From Magnetovibrio sp. (GTDB taxonomy: Bacteria > Pseudomonadota > Alphaproteobacteria > Rhodospirillales > Casp-alpha2), in the NCBI GenBank assembly GCA_002690705.1, contig NZFO01000005.1, positions 64,711 through 128,710 on the forward strand: a DNA stretch of 64,000 nt, in the 5' to 3' direction. The position numbers were made by a program, and so were the translations under genes. Shown here one piece after another: positions 55,352 through 64,000 of the stretch. A model generated the notes under the pieces. That model was not told the origin of the DNA. It saw nothing but the letters and a program-made list of their open reading frames with translations, and did no database searches. Every line of letters starts with the position of its first letter. Position 1 is the stretch's first letter.

Positions 55352-57012
55352 CTAACATTTAGTCATAACCTTTATTCCCGGTCCACTGCATATCTGCTTA
55401 ACTCTGTCATTTTCTCGGATGCGTATGGAAACGCTCTTGTTTGGTGACCTATTCTTCACGCATTGATCCTAGTCTGGCCACCACAACCCTTTGTGTTCGT
55501 GGGCGTTTTGCAACTAATTAGTAGGTGCTCCCGTTAAGTGGTTGTTGGTCTAATACCTGTGTTTAATCTTATTCGGCGGATTGATAACGGCTGCAATGTG
55601 GCCAGAGCAGACTAAAACAAATCTCAACTGGCCTGAGTAGAACTCTGTTGCTGCGAAAGTGGACTACCACGGCGCAATATGGGCTGCACGGTTGGAGAGC
55701 ATGTAGAAGAAAATTCTAATTGTCCCGAGATCTATTTTAACGCCATCAATGTCTATGCCACCACATCAGTGAAGTTTATTCTCGAGGTAAATTTTCTACA
55801 AATAGAAAGCGTGTATGGCAGCAGGCATACGTTTTGGGTCTGAATTCCAAAATAGTAGATCAAAAGGAAGAGGTTCTCTGTTCAACAGATAGTTTTTTGT
55901 GACAAAATACCAAAGCAGATCATTTGATTTGAGTAGATTGAAGGCAGTTGCCATGTCCCTAACTTCAAGATCGCCCCGCTCGCTTTTTTTTCCAGCCTCA
56001 GTAATTGCACATCGTTTATAAATACCCTCAGGTCAGCCGTTTCGGTAAGGCCTACTACCGTGGTGAAAAAAGTAGCAGAATTTATTCGGTTATCTTGAAT
56101 TTTGCAGCGAACTGAGCTAGTGACAAAGCTAATATTGTGCTACTGATGAAATTATTCAGGTTTATCTTATTTTCTTCAGTAATTCCCTCAATCACACCCA
56201 CGGCTGTCACCGGACCATTTCATATGTTATAATTGAGGGGTCCGTTTCCTAGCTTTGCGTCTCGATTAATCCAAGAAATCACGAATACCGTGTGACCTTG
56301 ATCAGTGGCCCATTCTATAAATGAATTGTTTTCGCGGAGATCGAGAATGTAGTACTTGTTGATCAATGGGGGCGTAATAAAAAGTTGTGTTTTTGGCACC
56401 TTTTCTGTTTTTGGATCATATTGAATTAATTTTTTAGACTATTGCGAAACATAATTGTTCCAGATGTTGCCGCAATACTTATACCAACTTGAAAGTCGTT
56501 TGGCTGGCTCATTTTATTATACAGTTGGTCGTTCCAGCTTTTGTATACTCTATGAGGTTTCCCTCACCCTTAAACGGATTTCTGGCACCAGATTCCGCCG
56601 TCGCACGTAAAACCTCCGGGTTGAGTACAACACAGTTTGTGGGAGACAAAGAATTAAAATACTGGCGGACACAGAAAGTCATCTGAGCGCTTGATTTCAT
56701 GTTTAGGTCATGCAATTCGTTATATAAGATTGGGTCCAACGCGCATTCAATAAATAAGCTTGTTTGATAAAATAAACAAATAGATGGTCGATCTAAGTAT
56801 CGTCAAAGAATAACAAGTCGTAATGGTCTGGATTTATCACTAGCGCGAAATCAGCGCCCATCAACTGTTTTGATGTTGACCGCCAGAGGCTTAAGTAGTC
56901 ACCCCACAGTTCAAGTTTTTTTAATTATTTTTTCTAGGTTGACCATAACCGTTTTAGTCACCCCTGCGAGCTCTTTTCGCACATTCAGGGGATCGGCCTC
57001 AGGTAAGCTGTT
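55352..57012 (-). pseudogene. phaC: decayed PHA synthase (phaC)
   Basis: Six-frame translation of this apparent gap gives class I PHA synthase sequence in order along the minus strand, about 555 codons, the normal length. Pieces include LELWGDYLSLWR, FIKQAYLLNA, RQYFNSLSPTNCVVLNPEVL, LINKYYILDLREN, HTVFVISWINRD, NSATFFTTVVG, FNLLKSNDLLWYFV, SGHIAAVINPP and GLWWPD. Stops interrupt it at 56793-56795, 56220-56222, 55796-55798, 55664-55666 and 55469-55471, with frame changes near 56740, 56435 and 56095. Two stops are TAG where Trp (TGG) is expected. The catalytic Cys of GYCIGG is Phe and the catalytic Asp before His-Ile-Ala-Pro is Ala. It cannot make an active enzyme. Confidence 0.88.
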
Positions 57013-57368
57013 TGAATTAAGTTAATTGCACATAAAACCTGCAAGAGGTCCGTGAGAACGGAGAGCAAGTTTAGCCATCAATATCGAAATTCCGACTGAG
57101 TAGGATAATGGATTTTCCAAAAACGATTATGCGTTCGTAAGTTGCGCTCTCGAGTTTGCTTGCAAATTACCTTTACGGTGCGGACACTATTCAAATTGTT
57201 TGTAATACTTTAACTATTTGAATGCATCATCGAATGCAAGTAAACTGCTTCGGTCGCAAAGGACGTACAGTCCAGATGGGTTTTGCTGCTTTACGGCGTG
57301 TCACAAATACTTGGTCGCTGAGGTCAAGCGCGGCCTTAGGTTCAATTGGAATGAGGGGAGCGACGTCC
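57013..57368. other. spacer between phaC pseudogene and lipoprotein gene
   Basis: A 356-base divergent spacer. The lipoprotein frame is open upstream to 57222, but those residues are basic and not lipoprotein-like, so they are probably untranslated. Nothing else was recognised. Confidence 0.45.
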
Positions 57369-58559
57369 ATGCCTTCGATAAGACTCAATTATTTGCTGAA
57401 ACGTAGCATAAGTCTCGTTGCAATATCGTTCACACTGAATGGTTGCTCTCAAGTCCCAGATGCTGTTAACCCTGTTGAATGGTATAATAGCACCGTTAAC
57501 TTTTTTTCTGGTGATCAAGAGAATAGGTCTCAAATGGGCAACGGCTCGATGGCCGAAGACTCTGCTCAGGCTAAGCTGTTTAAAGATGGAGGCTCGGCTG
57601 GTGGAGAAGCCAAGCAAGGGTTTCCCAAACTCTCACGGGTAGACCGCCAAGCTGAATATGACGCAGCGCGCAAGCGGGGGGGATTAGTCGCGGATGTTCA
57701 GGGCCGTCAGTATGCGCCGGCTATTGCACGTCAACAAGAACCAGCGTCCCAGGTAGCTACAGCGCCCCCACCAGAGCCTACAAGTGCCATTGAAGCTGTT
57801 CGTCCGAACGTCGGATCAACCCAATCGTCACCCTCGGCGCAACCCACTATTCCTGTGATTTCCTCCACTGGGGAGGCATTGACCTCGACGACCCCATCAC
57901 TCAGCTCGGGACTTCCAACTGAGGCGGAACAGCAGGCCAGTGAATTACGTCTCCGTAAAAAACTTGCGGAAATACGAATCCGAGCTGGTCAGCAAGGTCC
58001 AGCGTTACCGTTAATGAATGCTGCCGCTTTGGCGATGGGGCCAGATCAATTTGGAACTGTCGTGGTTTCATCAGATGGTGTTCAACCTATGAAAGACATA
58101 TCGTCTTTGAGCACACCAAATTTAAATACGGCACTAACAACCTCCAAAAATCAAAGAGGTATTCTTGCGTATTTGGCCCGTCAACAGAGTCCGTTGACGC
58201 CAAACGCTACTAAAATAGCGACGATTCAGTTTTCCAACGGGTCCAGCAATTTAAGCGCGGCTGACAAGAGCATTCTCTCTGATGTGCAGCAGCTACAGCG
58301 GGAACGGGGAGGAAAAATTTACATTGTGGGGCATGCCTCAAGACGGACCCGAACCATGGATCCAGTTCGGCACAAGATGGTAAATTTTAATGTTTCGATG
58401 GCACGTGCTAATGTGGTTGCTAGAGAGTTATTGCGACTTGGTTTTAAGAAGGAGGAATTGGTAGTTGACGCGCTCTCTGATACCGCGCCGCTGTACCTTG
58501 AGTTTATGCCAACAGGTGAAGCTGGCAACAGGCGTGCTGAGATTTATCTAAGAGGGTAA
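57369..58559 (+). CDS. OmpA-domain lipoprotein
   Basis: A 396-residue outer-membrane lipoprotein. The signal ends in the lipobox LNGC (Cys26), followed by a long Ser/Pro/Ala-rich linker of about 220 residues with low complexity and a C-terminal OmpA-like peptidoglycan-binding domain: IQFSNGSSNLSAADKSIL, IYIVGHASRRT and NVSMARANVVARELLRLGF with the expected Arg and NRRAEIYL end. It should tether the outer membrane to the cell wall. The ATG at 57369 is supported by GAGGGGAG six to eight bases upstream. Confidence 0.88.
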   Translation: MPSIRLNYLLKRSISLVAISFTLNGCSQVPDAVNPVEWYNSTVNFFSGDQENRSQMGNGSMAEDSAQAKLFKDGGSAGGEAKQGFPKLSRVDRQAEYDAARKRGGLVADVQGRQYAPAIARQQEPASQVATAPPPEPTSAIEAVRPNVGSTQSSPSAQPTIPVISSTGEALTSTTPSLSSGLPTEAEQQASELRLRKKLAEIRIRAGQQGPALPLMNAAALAMGPDQFGTVVVSSDGVQPMKDISSLSTPNLNTALTTSKNQRGILAYLARQQSPLTPNATKIATIQFSNGSSNLSAADKSILSDVQQLQRERGGKIYIVGHASRRTRTMDPVRHKMVNFNVSMARANVVARELLRLGFKKEELVVDALSDTAPLYLEFMPTGEAGNRRAEIYLRG

Positions 58560-58804
58560 TGTTCAGGGAAAACTAAATTGTGTTGCCAGTCAGAAACTCT
58601 CTTTGAAGATGAGCAGTGTGCGCAACTCAAGTTTTATGTCTTTCTGTTAATAGGAACGCGGGAGCGCGGGGAAGGTCTCTTGCAGAGAGGGTTGGGTCAA
58701 AGCCTGACTCTCACATTGTACTCCGTGCGCTCATTCCAATCGCGTTTGGGGACTAATCCAAAAACTAATCGAAAACTGCACCAGAATACGAAGGCAGCTG
58801 ATGG

Positions 58805-60109
58805 ATGGGTAAACAAATACGGGTTGGGATTGCTGGTTTAGGTAATGTGGGTATAGGCGTGGTCAGGGTTCTGTCTCACAACTCAGATTTGTTATTGAGT
58901 AGAGCTGGCAGAGCACTAACCATTACTGCTATTTCTGCTCGAGAAAAAAATCGTGATAGAGGGGTGGATCTTACAAAATTTGATTGGCACGGCAATGCTT
59001 GTGATCTTGCACGTGCTGAGAACGTTGACATTGTAGTTGAATTAATTGGTGGTGATAATGGTGTAGCTAAAGACGTTGTCGAGACCGCCATTTCGAATGG
59101 TAAGCATGTCGTCACCGCCAACAAAGCACTAATTGGTCATCATGGGACGAATTTAGCAAAAGCGGCAGAGTTGAATAAAGTGGTGTTGGCTTTTGAGGCC
59201 GCGGTAGCTGGTGGTATACCTATTGTGAAAGCATTACGCGATGGCTTGGCCGCAAATCGTGTCGAGCGGCTAACTGGTATATTAAACGGTACTTGTAATT
59301 TCATTCTCAGCAACATGGCGGAAACGGGTCGCCCATTTGCTGAAATTTTGGCAGAGGCAAAGGCATTGGGATACGCTGAGTCAGATCCAACCTTTGATAT
59401 TGATGGTATAGATACGGCGCATAAGCTCTCCATTCTTGCTGCACTTGCTTTTGGAACGGAGGTTGATTTCGCTAATGTCCACGTGGAGGGCATTCGCCAT
59501 ATTTCACCCATAGATATCGAGTTTGCTCGCGAATTAGGTTATGGTATTAAGCTGTTAGGTGTGGCCGCAAGGGTACCAGATGAACTGGGCGGAGGTATCG
59601 AGCAACGGGTTCACCCCTGTATGGTTCGAAAGAACGCGCCTATTAATCATGTCTCTGGCGTTTTTAACGGTATCGAGGTTATAGGTGATTTTGTGGATAC
59701 CACTATTTACGAGGGCCGAGGAGCTGGTCAGGGGCCGACAGCGTCTGCGGTGGTTGCTGATTTAGTTGATATTGCGCGCGGCCTGCGCATTCCAGCTTTC
59801 TCGCTGAAGGCAACCGACCTTCGACCTCCAAATACTATACCTATGGGGCGACGTGTTGGAGCTTATTACGTGCGTTTCATGGTCGTAGATCGACCAGGGG
59901 TCTTCGCTGATATTGCGGCGGTTCTTCGCGATCATGACGTATCGATGGAGTCTGTTCTTCAACGCGGTCGATCACGGGGTGAGCGGGTCTCGGTAGTTAT
60001 GACGGTCCATGAAACTCGCGAAGAGGCGATGCAAAAAGGCTTGCAAGCGATAGCGGCGCTTGACTCTGTTGTCGAACCGCCCAGCTTGATACGGATAGAA
60101 GATCTTTAA
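58805..60109 (+). CDS. hom: homoserine dehydrogenase
   Basis: A 434-residue NAD(P)-dependent enzyme for threonine and methionine synthesis. The Rossmann motif GIAGLGNVGIGV is at 8-19, VTANKAL and the NGTCNFILSNM segment mark the catalytic domain with EAKALGYAESDPTFDIDGIDTAHK carrying the key Asp and Lys. A C-terminal ACT domain (about 355-434, DRPGVFADIAAVL) indicates threonine feedback control. In many Rhodospirillales an aminotransferase gene precedes hom; it is absent here. The 245-base spacer before it shows only weak GC hairpins and no riboswitch that I recognise. Confidence 0.95.
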   Translation: MGKQIRVGIAGLGNVGIGVVRVLSHNSDLLLSRAGRALTITAISAREKNRDRGVDLTKFDWHGNACDLARAENVDIVVELIGGDNGVAKDVVETAISNGKHVVTANKALIGHHGTNLAKAAELNKVVLAFEAAVAGGIPIVKALRDGLAANRVERLTGILNGTCNFILSNMAETGRPFAEILAEAKALGYAESDPTFDIDGIDTAHKLSILAALAFGTEVDFANVHVEGIRHISPIDIEFARELGYGIKLLGVAARVPDELGGGIEQRVHPCMVRKNAPINHVSGVFNGIEVIGDFVDTTIYEGRGAGQGPTASAVVADLVDIARGLRIPAFSLKATDLRPPNTIPMGRRVGAYYVRFMVVDRPGVFADIAAVLRDHDVSMESVLQRGRSRGERVSVVMTVHETREEAMQKGLQAIAALDSVVEPPSLIRIEDL

Positions 60110-60136
60110 TGTCATTGCTTGACAAGAGCGATTCCC

Positions 60137-61051
60137 ATGGATTGTTTTCCCCAAAAAACTATCAAGGACGCTAAAACTGCGGTCGAGTGCCTTAGTTCGA
60201 AGTCACGGGTCTATCGCACATCTAGCGGAGAGGGTGATATGGTTTGGCATGAGTGGGGAAATATTAGTGCGCCGCCACTGGTTCTACTACACGGGGGCTC
60301 TGGGTCTTGGACACATTGGATACGTAATATTTCGGAATTAGCCCGATATTTCCGTGTACTTGCTCCCGACACGCCTGGTCTGGGTGAATCCAGCGAGCCA
60401 AACGAAAAGATTTCCTCAGAAAATTATCCCTTAGGCATGGGGGTTTTGGCGGAAATTGTGGGCAAAGGCATTGATAAAATTTTAGGCTACGGGGTCCCAT
60501 TTCATTTGACAGGGTTTTCAATGGGGTCAATTTTTGGCGCTTACTTGGCTGCTGAGCGAGGTGAACAAGTGTTAACCTTCACACTTGTCGGATCATCGGC
60601 TTTTGGCCTGCCATGGAATGGCTTGAAACAACCTTTGTATTCAGTTGCACGAAATCTCTCAGAGACTGCCAAGGTCGAGATTCAATGCCGTAATCTTCAG
60701 ATTATCATGACTTGCGGCGAGGCCACGCCATTTGCAGGTTGGTTGCAAACTAACAACGTTGAGCGAGCGCGGCTGCGGAGCCACTTATTGCCTCGAACTG
60801 ACACACTTATGCGGGCTCTGCCAAAAGTCAAAGCTCCTTTAATCGGTATATGGGGTGAACGGGATATTTATGCGCAAGATGACCTAACGCAAATAGAAAA
60901 ATTAATGAGATCATGCGATAAAGACCTAATCTTCGAGGTTATTCCCAATGCTGGTCATTGGGTAATTTTTGATCAACCTAAAGTTTTTAACTCTGTTTTT
61001 CTGCTAGCCCTGAAAGCCCGTGGTCATTTGGGGGGATTGATGGGCATCTAA
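60137..61051 (+). CDS. alpha/beta-fold hydrolase
   Basis: A 304-residue hydrolase. The oxyanion motif LLHGGSGSWTHW, the nucleophile elbow GFSMGS (about 146-151), an acid in GERDIY and the catalytic His in NAGHWVIFD give the complete triad. The sequence resembles C-C bond hydrolases and BchO-like acylhydrolases, but the substrate is unknown. The frame also opens at a TTG (60119); ATG at 60137 is preferred. It begins 27 bases after hom and may be in the same transcript. Confidence 0.88.
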   Translation: MDCFPQKTIKDAKTAVECLSSKSRVYRTSSGEGDMVWHEWGNISAPPLVLLHGGSGSWTHWIRNISELARYFRVLAPDTPGLGESSEPNEKISSENYPLGMGVLAEIVGKGIDKILGYGVPFHLTGFSMGSIFGAYLAAERGEQVLTFTLVGSSAFGLPWNGLKQPLYSVARNLSETAKVEIQCRNLQIIMTCGEATPFAGWLQTNNVERARLRSHLLPRTDTLMRALPKVKAPLIGIWGERDIYAQDDLTQIEKLMRSCDKDLIFEVIPNAGHWVIFDQPKVFNSVFLLALKARGHLGGLMGI

Positions 61052-61107
61052 AAACGAGATACCTTTCTTTGTTTGTAGGCGTAGCAAATTGAAGTAGTGT
61101 CAAGGTT

Positions 61108-61872
61108 ATGGAAAAACCAGTTATTGGCGTCTTGGCGAATGTGCGGACGGTCAACGACGAGTCCGAAGCACAATATGTGACTGAGATGAATGTCCGTTCT
61201 GCGGGCCAACTGACTGGTGCGACACCATTAATGATACCCGGAATGCCAGCTGTTGTTGATATTCCCAGCTTACTGGAGGTCTGTGACGGGTTTATTGTGC
61301 CCGGGGGACGTGCCAATGTCCATCCTGACGAGTATGGTGTTAAGCCAACAGAAGCCCACGGCGAATTTAATAGAGGGCGCGATAAGATCGCCTTACCATT
61401 AATCCAAGAGTGTATTAAGCGCGGTCAGCCTATCCTTGGAATATGCAGAGGTTTTCAAGAATTTAACGTGGCTTTAGGAGGCTCGCTTCACCCGGAAATC
61501 CGCACATTAGCGGGTAGAATAAACCATCGCATGCCCCCAGATGGAACTTTGGAAGAAAAATTTGCGCACCGCCACTCTGTAAAGCTCAGTGCTGGAAGCC
61601 CCTATGTCGAGATTTTTGGTGTCGATGAAGTCATGGTCAACTCTCTGCATGGTCAAGGGATCGATGAGCCCGGAGAGCGAGTAATTATCGATGGTCGTGC
61701 GCCAGACAGCACGCCCGAGGCGATTTCTATTAAAGATGCGCCGGGGTTTGCATTGGCGGTTCAGTGGCACCCAGAATACAAAGCAGCCGATGACAATGTG
61801 TCGTTTTCATTGTATCGTGCATTTGGTGAGGCGGTAGCAGTATGGAAGAATAACAGGGCTGGAACTGTTTGA
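61108..61872 (+). CDS. class I glutamine amidotransferase-like (PuuD type) hydrolase
   Basis: A 254-residue member of the peptidase C26 family, which includes gamma-glutamyl-GABA hydrolase PuuD. The nucleophile Cys113 is in ILGICRGFQE, and the His-Glu partners are in QWHPEYKA near 220. The opening PVIGVLANVRT and DGFIVPGGRANVHP fit the family. It might hydrolyse a gamma-glutamyl amide, but the other puu genes are absent. It follows the alpha/beta hydrolase by 56 bases and precedes the PhyH gene on the same strand. Confidence 0.88.
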   Translation: MEKPVIGVLANVRTVNDESEAQYVTEMNVRSAGQLTGATPLMIPGMPAVVDIPSLLEVCDGFIVPGGRANVHPDEYGVKPTEAHGEFNRGRDKIALPLIQECIKRGQPILGICRGFQEFNVALGGSLHPEIRTLAGRINHRMPPDGTLEEKFAHRHSVKLSAGSPYVEIFGVDEVMVNSLHGQGIDEPGERVIIDGRAPDSTPEAISIKDAPGFALAVQWHPEYKAADDNVSFSLYRAFGEAVAVWKNNRAGTV

Positions 61873-61917
61873 TGTGCGCGGCCCAGAGCCCAGAACGGAG
61901 CAGTGTATGGTTTTGTC

Positions 61918-62673
61918 ATGTTGAGTAACGCTGAACTCGATCATTACAATTCCACAGGCCAAGTCACGCCTGCCTACAAACTTGCGCCTGAGATGGTTGA
62001 TGACATAAAAGTGCGCATGGGTCAATTATTTGACGATCATCCAGAGCTTGATTCCGACTATGCACCAAGCCTGATTGAATACGACCTAGGCTGGTTAAAT
62101 TATGGCGCAGATACAGGAATATTGGACTGTGTGGCTCAAATCATGGGGGACGACATAATTGTTTGGGGCTCGGCACTATTTTGTAAAAAAGCGATTGGTG
62201 GCAAGCCAACGCCATGGCATCAGGACGGTCAATACTGGCCAATACGTCCGCTTGAAGCTTGCACAGTTTGGATTGCTTTGGATAAATCAACACGTGAAAA
62301 CGGTTGTTTACGTGTTATTCCAGGCTCTCATAAAAGAAAAGAAATTTTCAAGCACGAGTTTGAACGTGAGGGCGAGCAGATTTTAAATCAACGGGTCAAC
62401 GCTGTTTCAATGCTTAATGCGGAACCGGTAGATATTGTTTTAGAGCCCGGAATGATCTCACTTCATGATGCTTTTATAATTCATGGAGCAGAACCAAACA
62501 AATCAGGCTTGCGCCGCGGCGGTTTAACGTTTCGCTATATGCCAACAACGTCCCACTACGATCGGAGACTAGCCGCAGTCCTCGGAGAGAAGCAAGGAGG
62601 CTTACCTCTGGAAAAACGTAATTTACATCTAGTGCGTGGGGTAGATCGATGTGGTCTTAATGATGTGTTTTAA
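61918..62673 (+). CDS. phytanoyl-CoA dioxygenase (PhyH) family protein
   Basis: A 251-residue 2-oxoglutarate/Fe(II) dioxygenase. The iron ligands are His and Asp in PWHQDGQYW and a later His in IIHGAEPNKSG, with the 2-oxoglutarate Arg in the GGLTFRY segment. PhyH proteins hydroxylate diverse small molecules. The frame is open to GTG 61903; neither start has ideal ribosome binding site spacing. Family size is normal. Context with PuuD-like and alpha/beta hydrolase genes suggests a small-molecule catabolic group, but no pathway can be named. Confidence 0.88.
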   Translation: MLSNAELDHYNSTGQVTPAYKLAPEMVDDIKVRMGQLFDDHPELDSDYAPSLIEYDLGWLNYGADTGILDCVAQIMGDDIIVWGSALFCKKAIGGKPTPWHQDGQYWPIRPLEACTVWIALDKSTRENGCLRVIPGSHKRKEIFKHEFEREGEQILNQRVNAVSMLNAEPVDIVLEPGMISLHDAFIIHGAEPNKSGLRRGGLTFRYMPTTSHYDRRLAAVLGEKQGGLPLEKRNLHLVRGVDRCGLNDVF

Positions 62674-62922
62674 GTTAGTTGTCTCTAGTTCTTCAAAAAA
62701 AACGTAAGTAATTAACATAGTGAGGATCTAGATTTATGTGTTCTGATTTTTATAATTTTACAGCGGCTGATAGGAATTTTAGGAAATTCGCATGGAGACT
62801 CGGTGCAGCTTGGTAGCACCCGGCTGGCAATGATGTTTTCATAAGTTAAAATCACCTGCCCGCTGAGTTTTAGATTTTTTAATTGGTATTGATGTGTGAA
62901 GTTCACAGTTAGGAGAGTAGCC

Positions 62923-64000
62923 ATGCCCAAAGATGGCGCGGCCAGAAAGTTTCAGCACCCCCAGAGTTATGAGCCTAAAAACCACCTCCGGTTTATCACT
63001 GCAGCGAGCCTATTTGATGGTCATGATGCCTCGATTAACATCATGCGACGTATCTTGCAGGGGGCGGGCACAGAGGTTATTCACTTGGGCCATAACCGTG
63101 CTGTTGATGAAGTTGTTACAGCAGCAATTGCCGAGGACGCGCACGCGATTGCTGTTAGCTCATATCAGGGCGGTCATGTCGAATACTTTAAATACATGAT
63201 TGATTTGCTTCGTGAACGGGGCAGGCCCGAAATTCTTGTGTTCGGCGGTGGCGGAGGAGTGATTGTCGCTTCCGAAATACAAGAACTGCATGACTACGGA
63301 GTTACACGGATCTACTCGCCTAACGACGGTTATGAGATGGGCTTACCCGGCATGATAGCGGATATGATGCGACTAGCAGACCGCGACCTCGGGGAGGCAT
63401 TACCTTCGGAGATTTCGAGCCTACAAAGTGGTGAACCAGCAGTATTGGCTCGGATCATCACAGGTATGGAGCTCAACAGCATTGATCGTAAGATGCTCGA
63501 GAGTATCAGAGTAGTAGCTGATAATCACGCTGATGTGCCTGTGCTGGGGATAACCGGAACTGGCGGTGCGGGAAAGTCGTCATTAACCGACGAATTAATT
63601 CGAAGGTTTAGGTTATATTCTGGAGAGCCGAAAATCGCGATCATTGCTATCGATCCTACACGGCGACGGACCAACGGTGCATTGCTCGGTGATCGAATCC
63701 GCATGAATGCGATTGACTCGCCGAATATTTATATGCGGTCTTTGGCCACCCGAGGCGCGGGATCTGAGGTGGTGGAGGCAACTAGTGACATTATTGCAGC
63801 TTGTAAAGTAGCTGGGTATGAGCTCGTAATCATAGAGACACCTGGTATTGGTCAAGGTGATGGGGCAGTGGTCGAATTGGTCGATGTATCGCTGTACGTA
63901 ATGACACCAGAATATGGTGCTCAAAGCCAACTTGAGAAAATCGATATGCTTGACTTCGCTGATGCGGTTGCCATTAACAAATTTGATCGTAAAGGGGCGT
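62923..64000 (+). CDS. icmF: fused isobutyryl-CoA mutase IcmF (5' part, cut by window end)
   Basis: The first 359 residues of a fused B12-dependent acyl-CoA mutase. A cobalamin-binding domain (about 20-150) has the histidine loop [14 protein letters not shown] and the GGGGG-rich [10 protein letters not shown] segment. A MeaB-like GTPase domain begins near 195 with Walker [22 protein letters not shown] and [13 protein letters not shown], and NKFD is reached at the window edge. The mutase barrel should follow beyond it. IcmF interconverts isobutyryl- and butyryl-CoA or related acyl-CoAs. AGGAGAG eight bases before the ATG supports the start. Confidence 0.93.
   Translation, partial: MPKDGAARKFQHPQSYEPKNHLRFITAASLFDGHDASINIMRRILQGAGTEVIHLGHNRAVDEVVTAAIAEDAHAIAVSSYQGGHVEYFKYMIDLLRERGRPEILVFGGGGGVIVASEIQELHDYGVTRIYSPNDGYEMGLPGMIADMMRLADRDLGEALPSEISSLQSGEPAVLARIITGMELNSIDRKMLESIRVVADNHADVPVLGITGTGGAGKSSLTDELIRRFRLYSGEPKIAIIAIDPTRRRTNGALLGDRIRMNAIDSPNIYMRSLATRGAGSEVVEATSDIIAACKVAGYELVIIETPGIGQGDGAVVELVDVSLYVMTPEYGAQSQLEKIDMLDFADAVAINKFDRKGA

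Noticed and set aside
55308-57368. Noncoding RNA or regulatory island in the 1.9-kb gap
   Set aside because: Translation shows the gap is a decayed phaC gene, which explains its length and composition.
58560-58804. SAM-type riboswitch upstream of homoserine dehydrogenase
   Set aside because: GC-rich inverted segments exist, but none matches a SAM-II or SAM-I core.
1-64000. CRISPR arrays, insertion sequences, prophage, restriction or toxin-antitoxin systems
   Set aside because: No regularly spaced repeats, transposase, integrase or nuclease-like genes were seen on either strand.

Overview
The window looks like chromosomal DNA of a moderately AT-rich (about 45% GC by eye), aerobic, heterotrophic alphaproteobacterium, most like the Rhodospirillales and their marine or host-associated relatives. 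Markers for this are the division-site ATPase MipZ, the complex I assembly-type protein NDUFA12, the DUF2155 protein, the aroQ-accB-accC-aat block, a ThiS-ThiG fusion, a B12-dependent ribonucleotide reductase and an IcmF-type mutase. No rRNA, tRNA, CRISPR array, insertion sequence or phage gene could be supported. Assignment below class level is inference.

Layout. 1-9 kb is loosely packed: an MFS transporter, a pair of c-type cytochromes, a soluble GAF-adenylate cyclase, an amidase and an MDR oxidoreductase are separated by long spacers. 9-21.5 kb holds a glutathione peroxidase, a DUF3429 membrane protein, a TPR-glycosyltransferase, a retropepsin-like protease, an isolated FliN, a chaC-isomerase pair, an SDR, an acyl-CoA synthetase, a secreted GH114-like protein and a GT4 glycosyltransferase. 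21.5-26.1 kb is a compact cluster: molybdopterin oxidoreductase, mipZ, a VWA-like protein and a membrane-anchored J-domain protein. 26.4-31.3 kb makes sugar nucleotides (galU, ugd, phosphohexomutase) and remodels peptidoglycan (D,D-carboxypeptidase with SPOR domain). 32-43 kb has a dihydroxyphthalate-decarboxylase-like protein, clpS-clpA, a duplicated cysteine-rich secreted protein, a DUF482 protein, RidA and nrdJ. 43.3-49.7 kb is the conserved alphaproteobacterial core block, with NDUFA12, two mlaD genes and DUF2155 converging on aroQ-accB-accC-aat, then thiSG. 50-64 kb holds a DEAD-box helicase, a gamma-carbonic anhydrase with meaB, MmgE/PrpD, an OmpA-like lipoprotein, homoserine dehydrogenase, an alpha/beta hydrolase, a PuuD-like amidotransferase, a PhyH dioxygenase and the 5' part of icmF.

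The most striking result comes from translating the gaps. The 1.9-kb space after the PrpD gene is a full-length but ruined PHA synthase (phaC) on the minus strand. It has several stops and frameshifts, and its catalytic Cys and Asp are replaced. A phasin gene at 31.6 kb carries an in-frame TAG. Two further coding-like relics lie at 4.15-4.52 kb and 15.9-16.1 kb. Together with the long empty spacers this suggests a lineage that has given up PHA storage and is losing genes under relaxed selection. I found no clearly new multi-gene defence or biosynthetic system. The best candidates for undescribed biology are the mipZ-VWA-DnaJ cluster, the SDR lacking its catalytic Ser and Tyr, and the duplicated Cys-pair secreted protein.
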